From CAISCU01 sp943361925 (lineage in GTDB: Bacteria > Bacteroidota > Bacteroidia > UKL13-3), in assembly GCA_943361925.1 (NCBI GenBank), contig CALRIT020000001.1, positions 338,026 through 402,025 of the forward strand: a DNA stretch of 64,000 nucleotides. The letters are read 5' to 3'. The notes under the pieces were generated by a model. That model searched no databases. It saw nothing but the letters and a program-made list of their open reading frames with translations, and was not told where the DNA came from. The position numbers and the translations under genes are program-made. This document shows, one piece after another, positions 1 to 9,126 of the stretch. Position 1 is the stretch's first letter, and every line of letters begins with the position of its first letter.

Positions 1-332
1 TCCACAGAACCAAAGTTTCCCTGGCCATCAACAAGCATATAGCGCATATTCCACTCTTGTGCCATCCTAACCATGGTATCGTAAACCGATGAATCACCAT
101 GTGGATGGTACTTACCTAATACCTCTCCTACAATTCTCGCTGATTTTTTGTAAGGTCTGTTCGATGCCAGCCCCAATTCTGTCATACCATACAAAACCCT
201 TCTATGTACGGGTTTCAATCCATCTCTAACATCCGGTAAGGCCCGGCTCACAATAACCGACATCGAATAATCGATGTAGGCGGTCTTCATTTCATCCTCA
301 ATGTTAATCGGAATAATTCTGTCTTCTGCCAT
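1..332 (-). CDS. gyrA: DNA gyrase subunit A, N-terminal part (cut by window edge)
   Basis: This is the first 110 codons of the type II topoisomerase A subunit, which cuts and religates DNA during negative supercoiling. The start is ATG at 332 and the reading frame runs off the left edge of the window. Visible GyrA hallmarks are DYSMSVIVSRALPDVRDG near residue 16 and the quinolone-resistance-determining segment HPHGDSSVYD. Serine and aspartate sit at the positions equivalent to E. coli Ser83 and Asp87, the drug-sensitive state. YMLVDGQGNFGS follows just before the edge. The catalytic tyrosine lies outside the window. The gene is divergent from the aminopeptidase gene, with about 220 bp between them. 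ParC is the only realistic alternative, but GyrA fits the motif details better. Confidence 0.96.
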   Translation of the reverse strand, partial: MAEDRIIPINIEDEMKTAYIDYSMSVIVSRALPDVRDGLKPVHRRVLYGMTELGLASNRPYKKSARIVGEVLGKYHPHGDSSVYDTMVRMAQEWNMRYMLVDGQGNFGSV

Positions 333-552
333 TATTTAGGTTTTATTTTCTCATTCAGCATTAAAATAGTTTCAGTAGTACCCTGCTACCATTTATAGAG
401 CTGAAATCAAAGCAACGCAAAATAGACAATTAAAATGAGTTTATGAGTTGAAAATACCCACATGTTTAAGACTTTTTGTGGAAAAAAAGGAATCGAATTT
501 TTATGCAAATTTTGAATGAATAATAATTAGCGATTTACGATATTCGAAACTT

Positions 553-2892
553 ATGAAAAACAAGAAATTCAAATTTTTCTTTTTAGCTCTGTCTGTTATA
601 TTAATTCAGTTTTCACAAGCCGCTGAAAGATTAGATATTAAACACTACAATCTAAACTTAAACATTACTAATTTAAAGCCTAAAACCATTACTGGTTCAG
701 CTATTATAACTGCTTATGTCCTTAATAATAATACTTCTTTCATTGAATTCGATTTATTAAAACTTACTGTAAAATCGGTTTCAATAAATTCTGTTCAATT
801 AAACTTTTCAAAAAACGATTCTTTACTAATTATTCAATTACCCAATAGTAGACAAAAAGGTGATTCAATTTCTGTAAAAATTGAATATGAAGGACAACCA
901 ATAGCAGATGCTAAATGGGGTGGATTTTATTTTACCGGGAATTATTCATTTAATATGGGCGTTGGCTTTGCTTCTAATCCTCATAATTTTGGTCGTTGTT
1001 GGTTTCCTTGTAATGATAACTTTACCGACCGCTCCACTTATGAATACCATATAGAAACTGATTCTGGATTTGCTGCTATTTGTGGTGGTGAATTTATTGG
1101 TTTTAATAATAACGTTTGGAATTGGAAAATTAAGCAGGCAATTCCAACTTATTTGGCTTCTATAGCTGTTGGGAAATATGTTATGGTGAATGATGTGTTT
1201 AATTCAGGTAGTAAAAGTATTCCCGTGATTTTAGCTTCTGAAGCAAAAGATACTTCAAATTTTAAAGCATCATTTGTTAGATTAAAACAAGCTATTACTT
1301 GTTTTGAAGAGCGTTTTGGTCCTTATTTATTTGATAGAGTTGGTTTTGTAGGAGTTCCTTTTAATTCAGGGGCTATGGAACATGCTGCAAATATTGCTTA
1401 TCCGCTTTATGCCATCAATGGAAATACCGATTATGAAACTTTAATGGCTCATGAACTTTCTCATCATTGGTGGGGAAATTTAGCAACCTGCAGAACTGCT
1501 CCCGATATGTGGCTAAATGAAGGCTGGGCCAGCTTTTGTGAAGCTTTATTTTTGGAATGTTTATATGGGAAGGAAAAATACAATGAGGATATTAAAGATA
1601 AAACTTTTGAGGTTTTCAGATGGGCTCATGTAAGAGATGAAGCTTACAGAGCAGTTTCAGGAGTTCCTCACGATTTTACTTATGGTACCCATGTTTATAC
1701 AAAAGGGGCTTTAATGGTTAATACGCTTCGAACTGTTATGGGTGATGAGTCATTTTTCAATGCATGTAAGGCTTATTTAGCAAAAAATAGCTTTCAGGAT
1801 GTTTCTTCAGCTAGCTTGTTAAATGAATTCCAAAAATTTACCACAATCAATCTTTCGGCATTCTTCGACCATTGGATTTATAATCCCGGAAATACCAATG
1901 TTTACTTGAATAAATGGAAATTTACTTTGGGAAATGCCCACAATTTGCTTGAAGTTTCATTTAGAGAACATGTAAGGATTTCAAAATCACTTTATACACC
2001 TCTCCCTTTGGTTTATAGAGTTTTTGATAAAAACGGAAAAAGTTTAGATTTTCCTTTTTCATTGAATTCGGAGATGTTAGATACTTTTTTTATGACTCCA
2101 TTTGATTTTATTCCTGAGTATGATATTATCAATCCTGATAATTCAATTGCTTTGGCTAAAACCTACGAGCATCAGGTTATTAAAGGAACAGGTGTTAAAC
2201 AGCTGCCAAATGCTCTTTTAACTATTACAGTTCAAAACAATCCTGATTCATTTACCATTTTAGCTGAAAACTATTTTACAGGTGTCAATCCAAATGAATT
2301 TGCAGTAAAAGGACTAAGATTTTCTCCAGACAGATTCTGGAAAATTGATGGCTTATTTCCTCCTGCTTTTAAAGCTACTGCATTTTTTAATTATGATGGA
2401 AGTAGTCCTTCTTCAAAAAATGGTGGTGGTTTAGATAATGATTTACTTAAGGTTGATGAAAGCGGATTGGTATTGTTGTATCGTTCCAGACCAGATACTG
2501 CCTGGACAATAGAAACCGAATTGACCTGGCAATCAGGTTCATCATTAACGGATAAAACAGGTAGATTTTGGGTGAATAATTTGAAAAAAGGTGAATATGC
2601 TTTTGGTAGACAAGAAGCAGGTGCCGGAACGAAGGATTTGAATAAAAAGCAAGCTCAGTTGAAAATATTCCCAAATCCGAACAATGGGAAGTTTAGCGTT
2701 GAATTACCTGAAAACCATTTAGATGGAAATCTTTTTGTATATGATAAAAACGGAATTTTGATTCAAAAGGAATTTGTTAAATCTGGAGCAGTTCATTATG
2801 AAAGTCAGATTAAAAATCCAGTTCCATCGAGTTATTTCATCGTTTTTGAAGATGAAAAAGGTAAATTAAATGGGCAATTAGTGGTTCAATAA
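553..2892 (+). CDS. M1-family aminopeptidase with T9SS C-terminal domain
   Basis: A secreted zinc aminopeptidase that removes N-terminal residues from peptides. Residues 1-23 form a Sec signal peptide ending in SQA. The M1 exopeptidase motif appears as GAMEH (residues 273-277), with His in place of the usual final Asn. The zinc site is HELSH at 300-304, followed by NEGW with the third ligand Glu323, exactly 18 residues after the second His. A long non-catalytic region follows. The last 80 residues begin with IFPNPNNGKF and form a type A T9SS sorting domain, so the enzyme is expected to cross the outer membrane and be attached to the surface or released. It converges on another T9SS metallopeptidase with only 13 bp between stop codons. 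The start ATG has no other good candidate nearby. Confidence 0.93.
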   Translation: MKNKKFKFFFLALSVILIQFSQAAERLDIKHYNLNLNITNLKPKTITGSAIITAYVLNNNTSFIEFDLLKLTVKSVSINSVQLNFSKNDSLLIIQLPNSRQKGDSISVKIEYEGQPIADAKWGGFYFTGNYSFNMGVGFASNPHNFGRCWFPCNDNFTDRSTYEYHIETDSGFAAICGGEFIGFNNNVWNWKIKQAIPTYLASIAVGKYVMVNDVFNSGSKSIPVILASEAKDTSNFKASFVRLKQAITCFEERFGPYLFDRVGFVGVPFNSGAMEHAANIAYPLYAINGNTDYETLMAHELSHHWWGNLATCRTAPDMWLNEGWASFCEALFLECLYGKEKYNEDIKDKTFEVFRWAHVRDEAYRAVSGVPHDFTYGTHVYTKGALMVNTLRTVMGDESFFNACKAYLAKNSFQDVSSASLLNEFQKFTTINLSAFFDHWIYNPGNTNVYLNKWKFTLGNAHNLLEVSFREHVRISKSLYTPLPLVYRVFDKNGKSLDFPFSLNSEMLDTFFMTPFDFIPEYDIINPDNSIALAKTYEHQVIKGTGVKQLPNALLTITVQNNPDSFTILAENYFTGVNPNEFAVKGLRFSPDRFWKIDGLFPPAFKATAFFNYDGSSPSSKNGGGLDNDLLKVDESGLVLLYRSRPDTAWTIETELTWQSGSSLTDKTGRFWVNNLKKGEYAFGRQEAGAGTKDLNKKQAQLKIFPNPNNGKFSVELPENHLDGNLFVYDKNGILIQKEFVKSGAVHYESQIKNPVPSSYFIVFEDEKGKLNGQLVVQ

Positions 2893-2905
2893 ATTCGAAT
2901 CAATC

Positions 2906-4321
2906 CTATTCCTCACAAATTACCCTACTTGTAAAGGTTCCAAATTCATTGATAAACTGAAGAACAAATATTCCAGTTTTACGAATCTGGAATGTATTTT
3001 CAGTACCGGCTTGAACTGCTGATTCATGGATAATTTTGCCTGAAAGATCAATTATTTTTAAGGTTCCAGATGTTTTTGAAACCAATTGAATATCTCTATT
3101 TATTGCAGCAGGATTTGGATAAAATTTGAATCCGTTTTCGAACCTGATATCCTGAACTCCTGAAAGCACTTCTTTGGTTGTAAAGGATATAGCTTCTGAA
3201 TAATTTCCGCATGTATTTGCCCTAGTAATGGCTTTTACTCTCCATTTATAATCCCATGTTCCATATAATGTTGTTGCTACAACCTGTGTATCTTCTGTTA
3301 ATGACTCAAAGTTTAAAAACTCCCAAGCACCAAATCGAGCAACTTGAACATAATATGCATAAGCTCCTGGGACTTTTTGCCAAACTAACTGAATAGATTT
3401 AGGATTTAAATTTGAATCGTTTACACTTGGAAATAAAGGCATTGGAGGATTCAGAGTATCGATATCAGCTGTTTGTTGAGCAATATTTCTACTTTGAAGG
3501 TCGGATTGCATTGCTAATTGTTGCTCTGAGCTAAATCTACCTTGACAAACATCAGAGGAGTAACTCATATAAATTGAGCTATCAGGTTTAAAGAAAATCC
3601 CGTTAGGATCTTGAAGTTCGTATGGTAAAGGGCAGGACCATCTATCTGAAACGTAATCAGCTTTTGTGTCGCAAAATCCATCTGCAGTTTCTCTACAATT
3701 TGAACCATCAATCTTTTCTATAAATTGTTCAGAGGGTCTACTTCCGCCTTCCCAGCCATAAAAAGTATGCGGTAATCCGAAAAAGTGGCCCAATTCGTGG
3801 GTCAAAGTTGTTGCATTTGTACCTTGACATCTATTTAAAACAAATACCACATCAACACCAGGAAAATAAACACCACACCACTGGTTTCCGGTACCCTGAA
3901 AAAATACATTTACTGCTCCCGGAACTTTGTAGTTTTCGGCATTGTCATAAATCGCATCTATATCACCTTTATAAAGATCGCTATTATTGATGAATCTGAT
4001 TGGCCCATTTAAATAAAACCTAAAGCTTGTTGGAGCAAAGTCCTTATTGATATCACATAAAGCCTGAAGAGCACTTTCAATTTTATAATATCCTACTCCA
4101 TCATCAGTTCCTGTTATATGAATTTGGATAGGTACATACAGAATTCCTGCTTTTTTAAAGAAGGTTTGGTTGTTATCGAGCCCAATTTGAAATTTTTTCA
4201 AAGTAGCCAATTGTGCCTCAGACATTACTGTCGCGCAATGCTTTTCCTGCGCCAGTAAAGGATTTGACACGACTAGTAGATAAAACAGAATTAGTTTAAT
4301 GTGTTTCATATTGTCAAACAT
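2906..4321 (-). CDS. M43-type (cytophagalysin-like) metallopeptidase, T9SS exported
   Basis: Probable secreted zinc endopeptidase. The catalytic motif HELGHFFGLPH at residues 175-185 fits the metzincin HExxHxxGxxH pattern of family M43, and the surrounding length also fits that family. The N terminus has a signal peptide ending in LLAQ. A second ATG at 4309 gives a more typical signal peptide (MKHIKLILF) and may be the real start. After the catalytic domain, at about residues 295-385, comes a fibronectin type III-like segment (LVWQKVPGAYAYYVQVA, then YKWRVKAIT). The C terminus (FYPNPAAINRDIQL onward) is a T9SS sorting domain. The usual Met-turn of metzincins is hinted at by SSIYMSYSSD near residue 250. 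The specificity cannot be told from sequence. Confidence 0.88.
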   Translation of the reverse strand: MFDNMKHIKLILFYLLVVSNPLLAQEKHCATVMSEAQLATLKKFQIGLDNNQTFFKKAGILYVPIQIHITGTDDGVGYYKIESALQALCDINKDFAPTSFRFYLNGPIRFINNSDLYKGDIDAIYDNAENYKVPGAVNVFFQGTGNQWCGVYFPGVDVVFVLNRCQGTNATTLTHELGHFFGLPHTFYGWEGGSRPSEQFIEKIDGSNCRETADGFCDTKADYVSDRWSCPLPYELQDPNGIFFKPDSSIYMSYSSDVCQGRFSSEQQLAMQSDLQSRNIAQQTADIDTLNPPMPLFPSVNDSNLNPKSIQLVWQKVPGAYAYYVQVARFGAWEFLNFESLTEDTQVVATTLYGTWDYKWRVKAITRANTCGNYSEAISFTTKEVLSGVQDIRFENGFKFYPNPAAINRDIQLVSKTSGTLKIIDLSGKIIHESAVQAGTENTFQIRKTGIFVLQFINEFGTFTSRVICEE

Positions 4322-4404
4322 AACATAAAGTTTTGAAGAAAGGTTTGAATTGTACTTTTAATTAAACATCGCTTTTATACATTTGCGGGGCAAAATTTTT
4401 AGCA

Positions 4405-5295
4405 ATGAAGAATATTACAGTTATTGGATCGGGAACTATGGGTAATGGAATTGCCCACGTATTTGCGCAAAATGATTATAGCGTAAACTTGATCGACGTA
4501 AATGAAACTCAATTAAAAAAAGCCATTGAAACAATTGGCAAAAATCTCGACAGACAAGTGTCGAAAGGCAGTTTAACAGAGGCTGACAAAACACGCACTT
4601 TGGGAAACATCACTACTTTTACTAGTTTAAAAGATGCTTGTGCAAATGCAGATTTAGTTGTTGAGGCTGCAAGTGAAAACATCAATATCAAATTAGATAT
4701 TTTCAAACAAATTGATGAATACACCCCTGCTCATTGTATTTTAGCTTCAAACACTTCTTCAATTTCAATCACAAAGATTGCAAGTGTTACTAAAAGAGCT
4801 GATAAAGTTATTGGAATGCACTTCATGAATCCGGTGCCCGTAATGAAATTGGTAGAGGTAATTAATGGTTACAAAACTTCTGCTGAGGTAAGTGATGCTG
4901 TTGTAACTCTTTCTAAAGCAATTGGAAAAGTACCTGCTATTGCAAATGATTACGCTGGATTTATTGCCAATCGTATTTTAATGCCAATGATTAATGAAGC
5001 AATTATTTGTCTTCAATCTGGTGTTGGTACTGTTGAATCAATTGATACGGTTATGAAATTGGGTATGGCTCATCCAATGGGTCCATTGCAATTAGCTGAT
5101 TTTATTGGACTAGATGTTTGTTTGGCAATTATGAATGTATTGTATGATGGATTAGGTCAGGATAAATATGCGCCTTCTCCATTATTAGTAAACATGGTTA
5201 CTGCAGGTAATTTAGGTGTAAAATCTGGTGAAGGTTTTTTCAAATACACTGCTGGTAGCAAAGAATTGGTAGTAAGCGATTTATTCAAAAAATAA
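4405..5295 (+). CDS. hbd: 3-hydroxybutyryl-CoA dehydrogenase
   Basis: NAD(P)-dependent oxidation of 3-hydroxyacyl-CoA to 3-ketoacyl-CoA in the cytoplasm, used in butyrate or fatty-acid metabolism and polyhydroxybutyrate-type routes. The protein opens with the Rossmann motif GSGTMGNGIAHVFAQ (residues 8-22). Further family signatures are LASNTSSISIT, GMHFMNPVPVMKLVEV with the catalytic His, and NDYAGFIANRILMPMINEA. The C-terminal half is the helical dimerisation domain ending GEGFFKY. The length of 296 residues is slightly above the usual 280-290. It stands alone as a single gene, with a strong terminator directly downstream and a -7-like TACATTTG at 4378-4385. Confidence 0.95.
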   Translation: MKNITVIGSGTMGNGIAHVFAQNDYSVNLIDVNETQLKKAIETIGKNLDRQVSKGSLTEADKTRTLGNITTFTSLKDACANADLVVEAASENINIKLDIFKQIDEYTPAHCILASNTSSISITKIASVTKRADKVIGMHFMNPVPVMKLVEVINGYKTSAEVSDAVVTLSKAIGKVPAIANDYAGFIANRILMPMINEAIICLQSGVGTVESIDTVMKLGMAHPMGPLQLADFIGLDVCLAIMNVLYDGLGQDKYAPSPLLVNMVTAGNLGVKSGEGFFKYTAGSKELVVSDLFKK

Positions 5296-5314
5296 GTTAT
5301 ATCTTTAATATTTT

Positions 5315-5353
5315 AAAAGCGGCTGTTTCAAATAGAAGCAGCCGCTTTTTTAT
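5315..5353 (+). terminator. Rho-independent terminator of hbd
   Basis: An 11-bp stem (AAAAGCGGCTG paired with CAGCCGCTTTT) encloses a 13-nt loop and is followed by a T-run. It starts 20 bp after the stop codon. Confidence 0.9.
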
Positions 5354-5374
5354 GAATAAAATCTAACTTCAAAA

Positions 5375-5421
5375 CACAAAAAAAGGCTATCTCAATTGGT
5401 TCGAGATAGCCTTTCTTTTTA
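5375..5421 (-). terminator. Bidirectional terminator between hbd and the YD lipoprotein gene
   Basis: A perfect 12-bp stem, AAAGGCTATCTC with GAGATAGCCTTT, has T-runs on both strands. It mainly serves the minus-strand lipoprotein gene, which ends at 5433, and also backs up the hbd terminator. Confidence 0.88.
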
Positions 5422-5432
5422 TAAGTTAGAGC

Positions 5433-6203
5433 TTATTTACAAGTATAACCATAAGTTGAAACTGAAACTTCCTCACCTGAATCTTCGTCTTTCTGAGTTT
5501 CTTTAGTTACTTTACCGGTTGTATCATATTCGTAAGTATAATTAACTACAGTGGTATTACCTTCTGCATCAAGATTAACTGATTGTTTAATTAAATTATT
5601 TGAACCTTTACCTTGTACGTCAGCAATATATGATTTTGATAAACTCAAAGCTCTGCTATCTGATTTATCAGTAAAATAGGTGTAAGTTGTAACATCTTTT
5701 TCCTCAGGACTAGCTTCACTATAAGCAGTTTCTTTTGTTAAATTACCATTGGTATATTCATAATCAACAATAGAATTCATTTCTTGTCCAAAGAAAGCCA
5801 ATGATTGTTTTGATTTTGTGCAACGACCATCACTATCATAAGTATAAGTAAAATTAATAGTAATTGGAATTCCCATATAAGAAGTTACTAATTTACCACT
5901 TGATGGATAATTGCTAGAATTCAAAGTGTATTCAGCATTTGCAGTCATTGAATCACCAATAATTGCAATTGTAACTTTGCTTCCAGAATATGTATATGTA
6001 GCTGCTTGACCTTCAGCATTTAATGAAGTGATTCTATTTTGTGCATCATAAACAATTGCACCACCATCTAATAACGTTACCAAACAAGTAGTTGCAGTTC
6101 CATTTCCGCCTCCATTGTCAGTTGTTGATGTGGTTTCTTTTTTACATGATGTAGATAACAACGCCCAGGTTGCTGCTACTAAAATAAAAAGGGTCTTTTT
6201 CAT
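5433..6203 (-). CDS. YD-type lipoprotein, unknown function (paralogue family)
   Basis: I do not recognise a named function. The N terminus is a lipoprotein signal with the lipobox LSTSC, so Cys20 would be lipidated and the protein anchored in a membrane. The mature part is a series of short tyrosine-rich beta segments such as YTYDSDGRCTKSKQ, YEYTNGNLTKE and YEYDTTGKVTKE. These resemble YD/RHS-type repeats or the outer-membrane lipoproteins of the DUF4595 kind. Related proteins are encoded at 17469-18242 and 18386-19162, sharing the motif around YYTDKS and a closing TYEY block. The gene is monocistronic, with its own terminator. It could be a surface beta-repeat protein; the ligand is unknown. 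Confidence 0.8.
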   Translation of the reverse strand: MKKTLFILVAATWALLSTSCKKETTSTTDNGGGNGTATTCLVTLLDGGAIVYDAQNRITSLNAEGQAATYTYSGSKVTIAIIGDSMTANAEYTLNSSNYPSSGKLVTSYMGIPITINFTYTYDSDGRCTKSKQSLAFFGQEMNSIVDYEYTNGNLTKETAYSEASPEEKDVTTYTYFTDKSDSRALSLSKSYIADVQGKGSNNLIKQSVNLDAEGNTTVVNYTYEYDTTGKVTKETQKDEDSGEEVSVSTYGYTCK

Positions 6204-6414
6204 ATATGTGTTTGGTTTATGTTTTGTTTACAATTCGCAAAGATGGTATTTTTTATTACAAAATTCCTTAAAACACTAGAATCATGCCAAATTCAATTAT
6301 TATTTTTTGTCAAACATGATAATATGTTCATATATTCAGTCAATTTGTCTTTTTTAGATAAATTGTTAATAATTGGATTGGCATTTGACATAACTTTACA
6401 ATCAATTATTTATT

Positions 6415-7362
6415 ATGTCAAACCAAATCGAACATGTAGAATGCCTGATTGTAGGAAGTGGTCCTGCCGGGTATACCGCAGCCATTTATGCTGCAAGAGC
6501 TGATATGAAACCTGTTATGTACGCTGGAATGCAACCGGGCGGACAATTAACCATAACCACCGATGTGGAAAATTACCCAGGTTATCCTGAGGGAATTATG
6601 GGTCCGGAAATGATGGAACTTTTTCGCAAACAAGCTGAAAGATTTGGAACTGATATCAGATATGGTATGATTACCAAAACAGATTTTTCTGGTAAACCTC
6701 CTTATAGATTAGAAGTTGATGAAAACCATGAAATCTTAGCAGAAACCGTAATTATTGCAACTGGTGCAAGTGCTAAATGGCTTGGTATTCCTTCAGAAGA
6801 AAAACTAAATGGTAGAGGAGTTTCTGCTTGTGCTGTTTGTGATGGATTTTTCTTCCGTGGAAAAGATGTTGCAATTGTTGGTGCCGGTGATACTGCTTGT
6901 GAAGAAGCTAGTTACTTATCAAAAATCTGTAATAAAGTGTATATGCTTGTTAGAAAATCTGAATTCAGAGCTTCTAAAGCTATGCAACATCGTGTTTTAA
7001 ACACTCCAAATATTGAGGTTTTATTCAATACAGAAACCGATGAAATTTTAGGTGAAGAGAAGGTAAATGGAATGAGAATTAAAAACAATCAAACCAACGA
7101 AACCAAAGAAATTGAAATCCAAGGTTTCTTCGTTGCAATTGGACATCAACCAAATACTGATATCTTTAAACCATTCATTAACATGGATGAAACCGGATAT
7201 ATCCAAACTATACCTGGAACAAGTAAAACAAATATTGAAGCTGTTTTTGCATGTGGTGATGCACAAGATAAAGTTTACCGTCAAGCTGTTACTGCCGCAG
7301 GAAGTGGTTGTATGGCTGCTTTAGACGCCGAAAGATACTTAGCTGCCAAAGGAGATATTTAA
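6415..7362 (+). CDS. trxB: Thioredoxin-disulfide reductase
   Basis: FAD enzyme that uses NADPH to reduce thioredoxin in the cytoplasm. The FAD-binding motif GSGPAG lies at residues 14-19. The redox-active CAVC disulfide is at 139-142 and is followed by DG. The NADPH-binding motif GAGDTACEEA comes next, and the C-terminal FAD motif is ACGDAQDKVYRQAVTAAGSGC. The length of 315 residues is normal. CxxC is present, so this is a real thioredoxin reductase and not the related bacillithiol-disulfide reductase type. It is followed two bases later by ytxJ and very probably co-transcribed with it. Longer upstream starts would run into an AT-rich non-coding leader. Confidence 0.97.
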   Translation: MSNQIEHVECLIVGSGPAGYTAAIYAARADMKPVMYAGMQPGGQLTITTDVENYPGYPEGIMGPEMMELFRKQAERFGTDIRYGMITKTDFSGKPPYRLEVDENHEILAETVIIATGASAKWLGIPSEEKLNGRGVSACAVCDGFFFRGKDVAIVGAGDTACEEASYLSKICNKVYMLVRKSEFRASKAMQHRVLNTPNIEVLFNTETDEILGEEKVNGMRIKNNQTNETKEIEIQGFFVAIGHQPNTDIFKPFINMDETGYIQTIPGTSKTNIEAVFACGDAQDKVYRQAVTAAGSGCMAALDAERYLAAKGDI

Positions 7363-7364
7363 TT

Positions 7365-7712
7365 ATGAACTGGAATACTTTAAATAGGTCAGAACAATTA
7401 GCCGATATAGATAAAGTTTCTTTCGAACATCCTGTACTGTTATTCAAACACAGTACAAGATGTTCTATTAGTAGCAGTGCTCTTGCCCGAATCGAAAGAC
7501 ATTGGCAGGATTCTGATAATGCTATAATTGAACCTTATTACCTGGATTTATTAAATTACCGTCCTGTTTCTAATGAAATAGCTCATCATTATGGAATCGA
7601 ACATCAATCGCCACAAGTATTGATTATTAAAAATGGTAAATGTGTTTATAATGCTTCTCATTTAGAGATTCATTATGATGTTGTGATGAAATCTGCAGCT
7701 ATTCCAGCTTAG
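7365..7712 (+). CDS. ytxJ: Bacillithiol-system redox-active protein YtxJ
   Basis: Small thioredoxin-fold protein of 115 residues belonging to the YtxJ family, named for its association with bacillithiol. The motif HSTRCSIS near residue 31 matches the family's single-cysteine active site, and the later part keeps the fold pattern HQSPQVLIIKNGK with the cis-proline loop (SPQ). A longer frame open from 7308 lies inside trxB. The ATG at 7365, two bases after the trxB stop, is the natural start, and N-terminal NWNTLNRSEQL is typical. Its 3' end overlaps the convergent NFACT gene by 14 bp. Bacillithiol synthesis genes are not in this window, so thiol use is inferred from family membership. Confidence 0.88.
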   Translation: MNWNTLNRSEQLADIDKVSFEHPVLLFKHSTRCSISSSALARIERHWQDSDNAIIEPYYLDLLNYRPVSNEIAHHYGIEHQSPQVLIIKNGKCVYNASHLEIHYDVVMKSAAIPA

Positions 7713-9126
7713 GTTCTGCCAATATCACATCTTCTCTATCAACCCTAACTTGTCCGGGTAATGCTCCTTTGGGCTTCCGAACAAACTTTTTTTCGGTAAC
7801 CATAACTGCCACTAATCCACTCGATTTTGATTTGGAAAAATAGGCTGCTAACTCCGCTGCACGTTGTATAACGTGCTCCGGAGTTTTTCTTTTTTGTTGA
7901 TTCTTAATGATTACATGACTTCCACTCACTCCTTTTGCATGCAGCCATAAATCGTCTTTTTTCGCAAATTTTAAAGTCAAAACATCATTATTCTCAGAGT
8001 TTCTTCCAACATAAATTCTAAATCCATCACATTCAAATTCCTTGAAACCTGACGCATTTTTCTGCTCAAATTCAATTTTATCTTTTTGCTTTAATGCTTT
8101 CTTTGTTTCAGCTATTTGAACCTCAATTAATCTTGGTTTGAGCAATTTCAACTTTTCTTCAGCTTGAACAATCATTTTATAAGCCTGCTCAATTTCCAAT
8201 TTGCGATTTTTAGCTTTTCGATAGTATTGAGCTGCATTATCCTGTGGACTTAATTCCTTTTTTAATTTTAAACTGATGTTTTCATTCCTGTAAAAATCGA
8301 ACAATTCAGTTTTTTCATCACCTTTATTTATTAAATGCAAATTGGCCATGATAATATGTCCAATCTCTTCTGGATTTATCGCATTTTCTAAATAATGAAG
8401 ACGGGTTTTGTTATTGTATAAAACCTGTTCCTGTCTTTTTATTTGATCAGATAATGATTTAAGCAACGATTCTTTTTCCTTTAAAAAATGATATTGTTGA
8501 ATATATCGTTGTGAGAAAAAAGTATAAGCATCTAAAATATCATAAGAAAAATAGACTTGCTCCTCCTCTATTTGTTTATCAATATGAAACTCGTATTGTT
8601 GGTTCTTTTTATATACGAAGTATGATAATTTGTTTTTCGATTCTTCAATTTCTAAACTCAATTTTTCAGAAGCAAGCCTGTCAAGTTGATTTAATTGAAC
8701 TTGAAAATCATTGATTATAGAACTTCTGTAGGATTCATTTGCAATATTATTTTCGAATAAAATAACATTACTTAAAGGTCCATAACACTTGAATAATAGA
8801 ATCAAATTTTGTTCAAACTCAAGTAAAAAAGAACGATCATTTTTACTTTGAACAATTTGCTTTACTCTTTTGTATTTTATTGATTCGAATAAGGGTTGAA
8901 CTCCGGAACTCCTACTTAATTCATAATCAAAAAATTGAAATAAACCTTGTCTGCAAGATGTATTTAAACTTAATGAAAAGTAGTTTTCTTCTAATTTAAA
9001 TACCAAACTCAATTCATCTTCTTTATACCTGAATACATCAGTTAAAACAGCATTTTCTAATATTGATGAAAGTGCAATACTTATCCTTTCAATACAAATA
9101 TAGTGTTGGTGAAAAGAGGCAATCAT
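7699..9126 (-). CDS. NFACT-family ribosome quality-control protein (RqcH-like)
   Basis: NFACT proteins bind peptidyl-tRNA on split large ribosomal subunits and add alanine tails to stalled chains. The C-terminal NFACT-R domain (DUF814) is clear: DDLWLHAKGVSGSHVIIK near residue 395, then a helix with YFSKSKSSGLVAVMVTEKKFV and KPKGALPGQVRVDRED. The middle third is a long coiled coil (about residues 215-345). The N-terminal NFACT-N part is diverged. At 475 residues it is shorter than Bacillus RqcH (about 570), which fits Bacteroidota members. The start codon overlaps the MBL gene stop as TAATG, so translation is likely coupled. Whether this short form performs alanine tailing is inference. Confidence 0.86.
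   Translation of the reverse strand: MIASFHQHYICIERISIALSSILENAVLTDVFRYKEDELSLVFKLEENYFSLSLNTSCRQGLFQFFDYELSRSSGVQPLFESIKYKRVKQIVQSKNDRSFLLEFEQNLILLFKCYGPLSNVILFENNIANESYRSSIINDFQVQLNQLDRLASEKLSLEIEESKNKLSYFVYKKNQQYEFHIDKQIEEEQVYFSYDILDAYTFFSQRYIQQYHFLKEKESLLKSLSDQIKRQEQVLYNNKTRLHYLENAINPEEIGHIIMANLHLINKGDEKTELFDFYRNENISLKLKKELSPQDNAAQYYRKAKNRKLEIEQAYKMIVQAEEKLKLLKPRLIEVQIAETKKALKQKDKIEFEQKNASGFKEFECDGFRIYVGRNSENNDVLTLKFAKKDDLWLHAKGVSGSHVIIKNQQKRKTPEHVIQRAAELAAYFSKSKSSGLVAVMVTEKKFVRKPKGALPGQVRVDREDVILAEPKLE

Noticed and set aside
6219..6503. 94-codon frame upstream of and into trxB
   Set aside because: Low-complexity translation overlapping the real trxB start in another frame.
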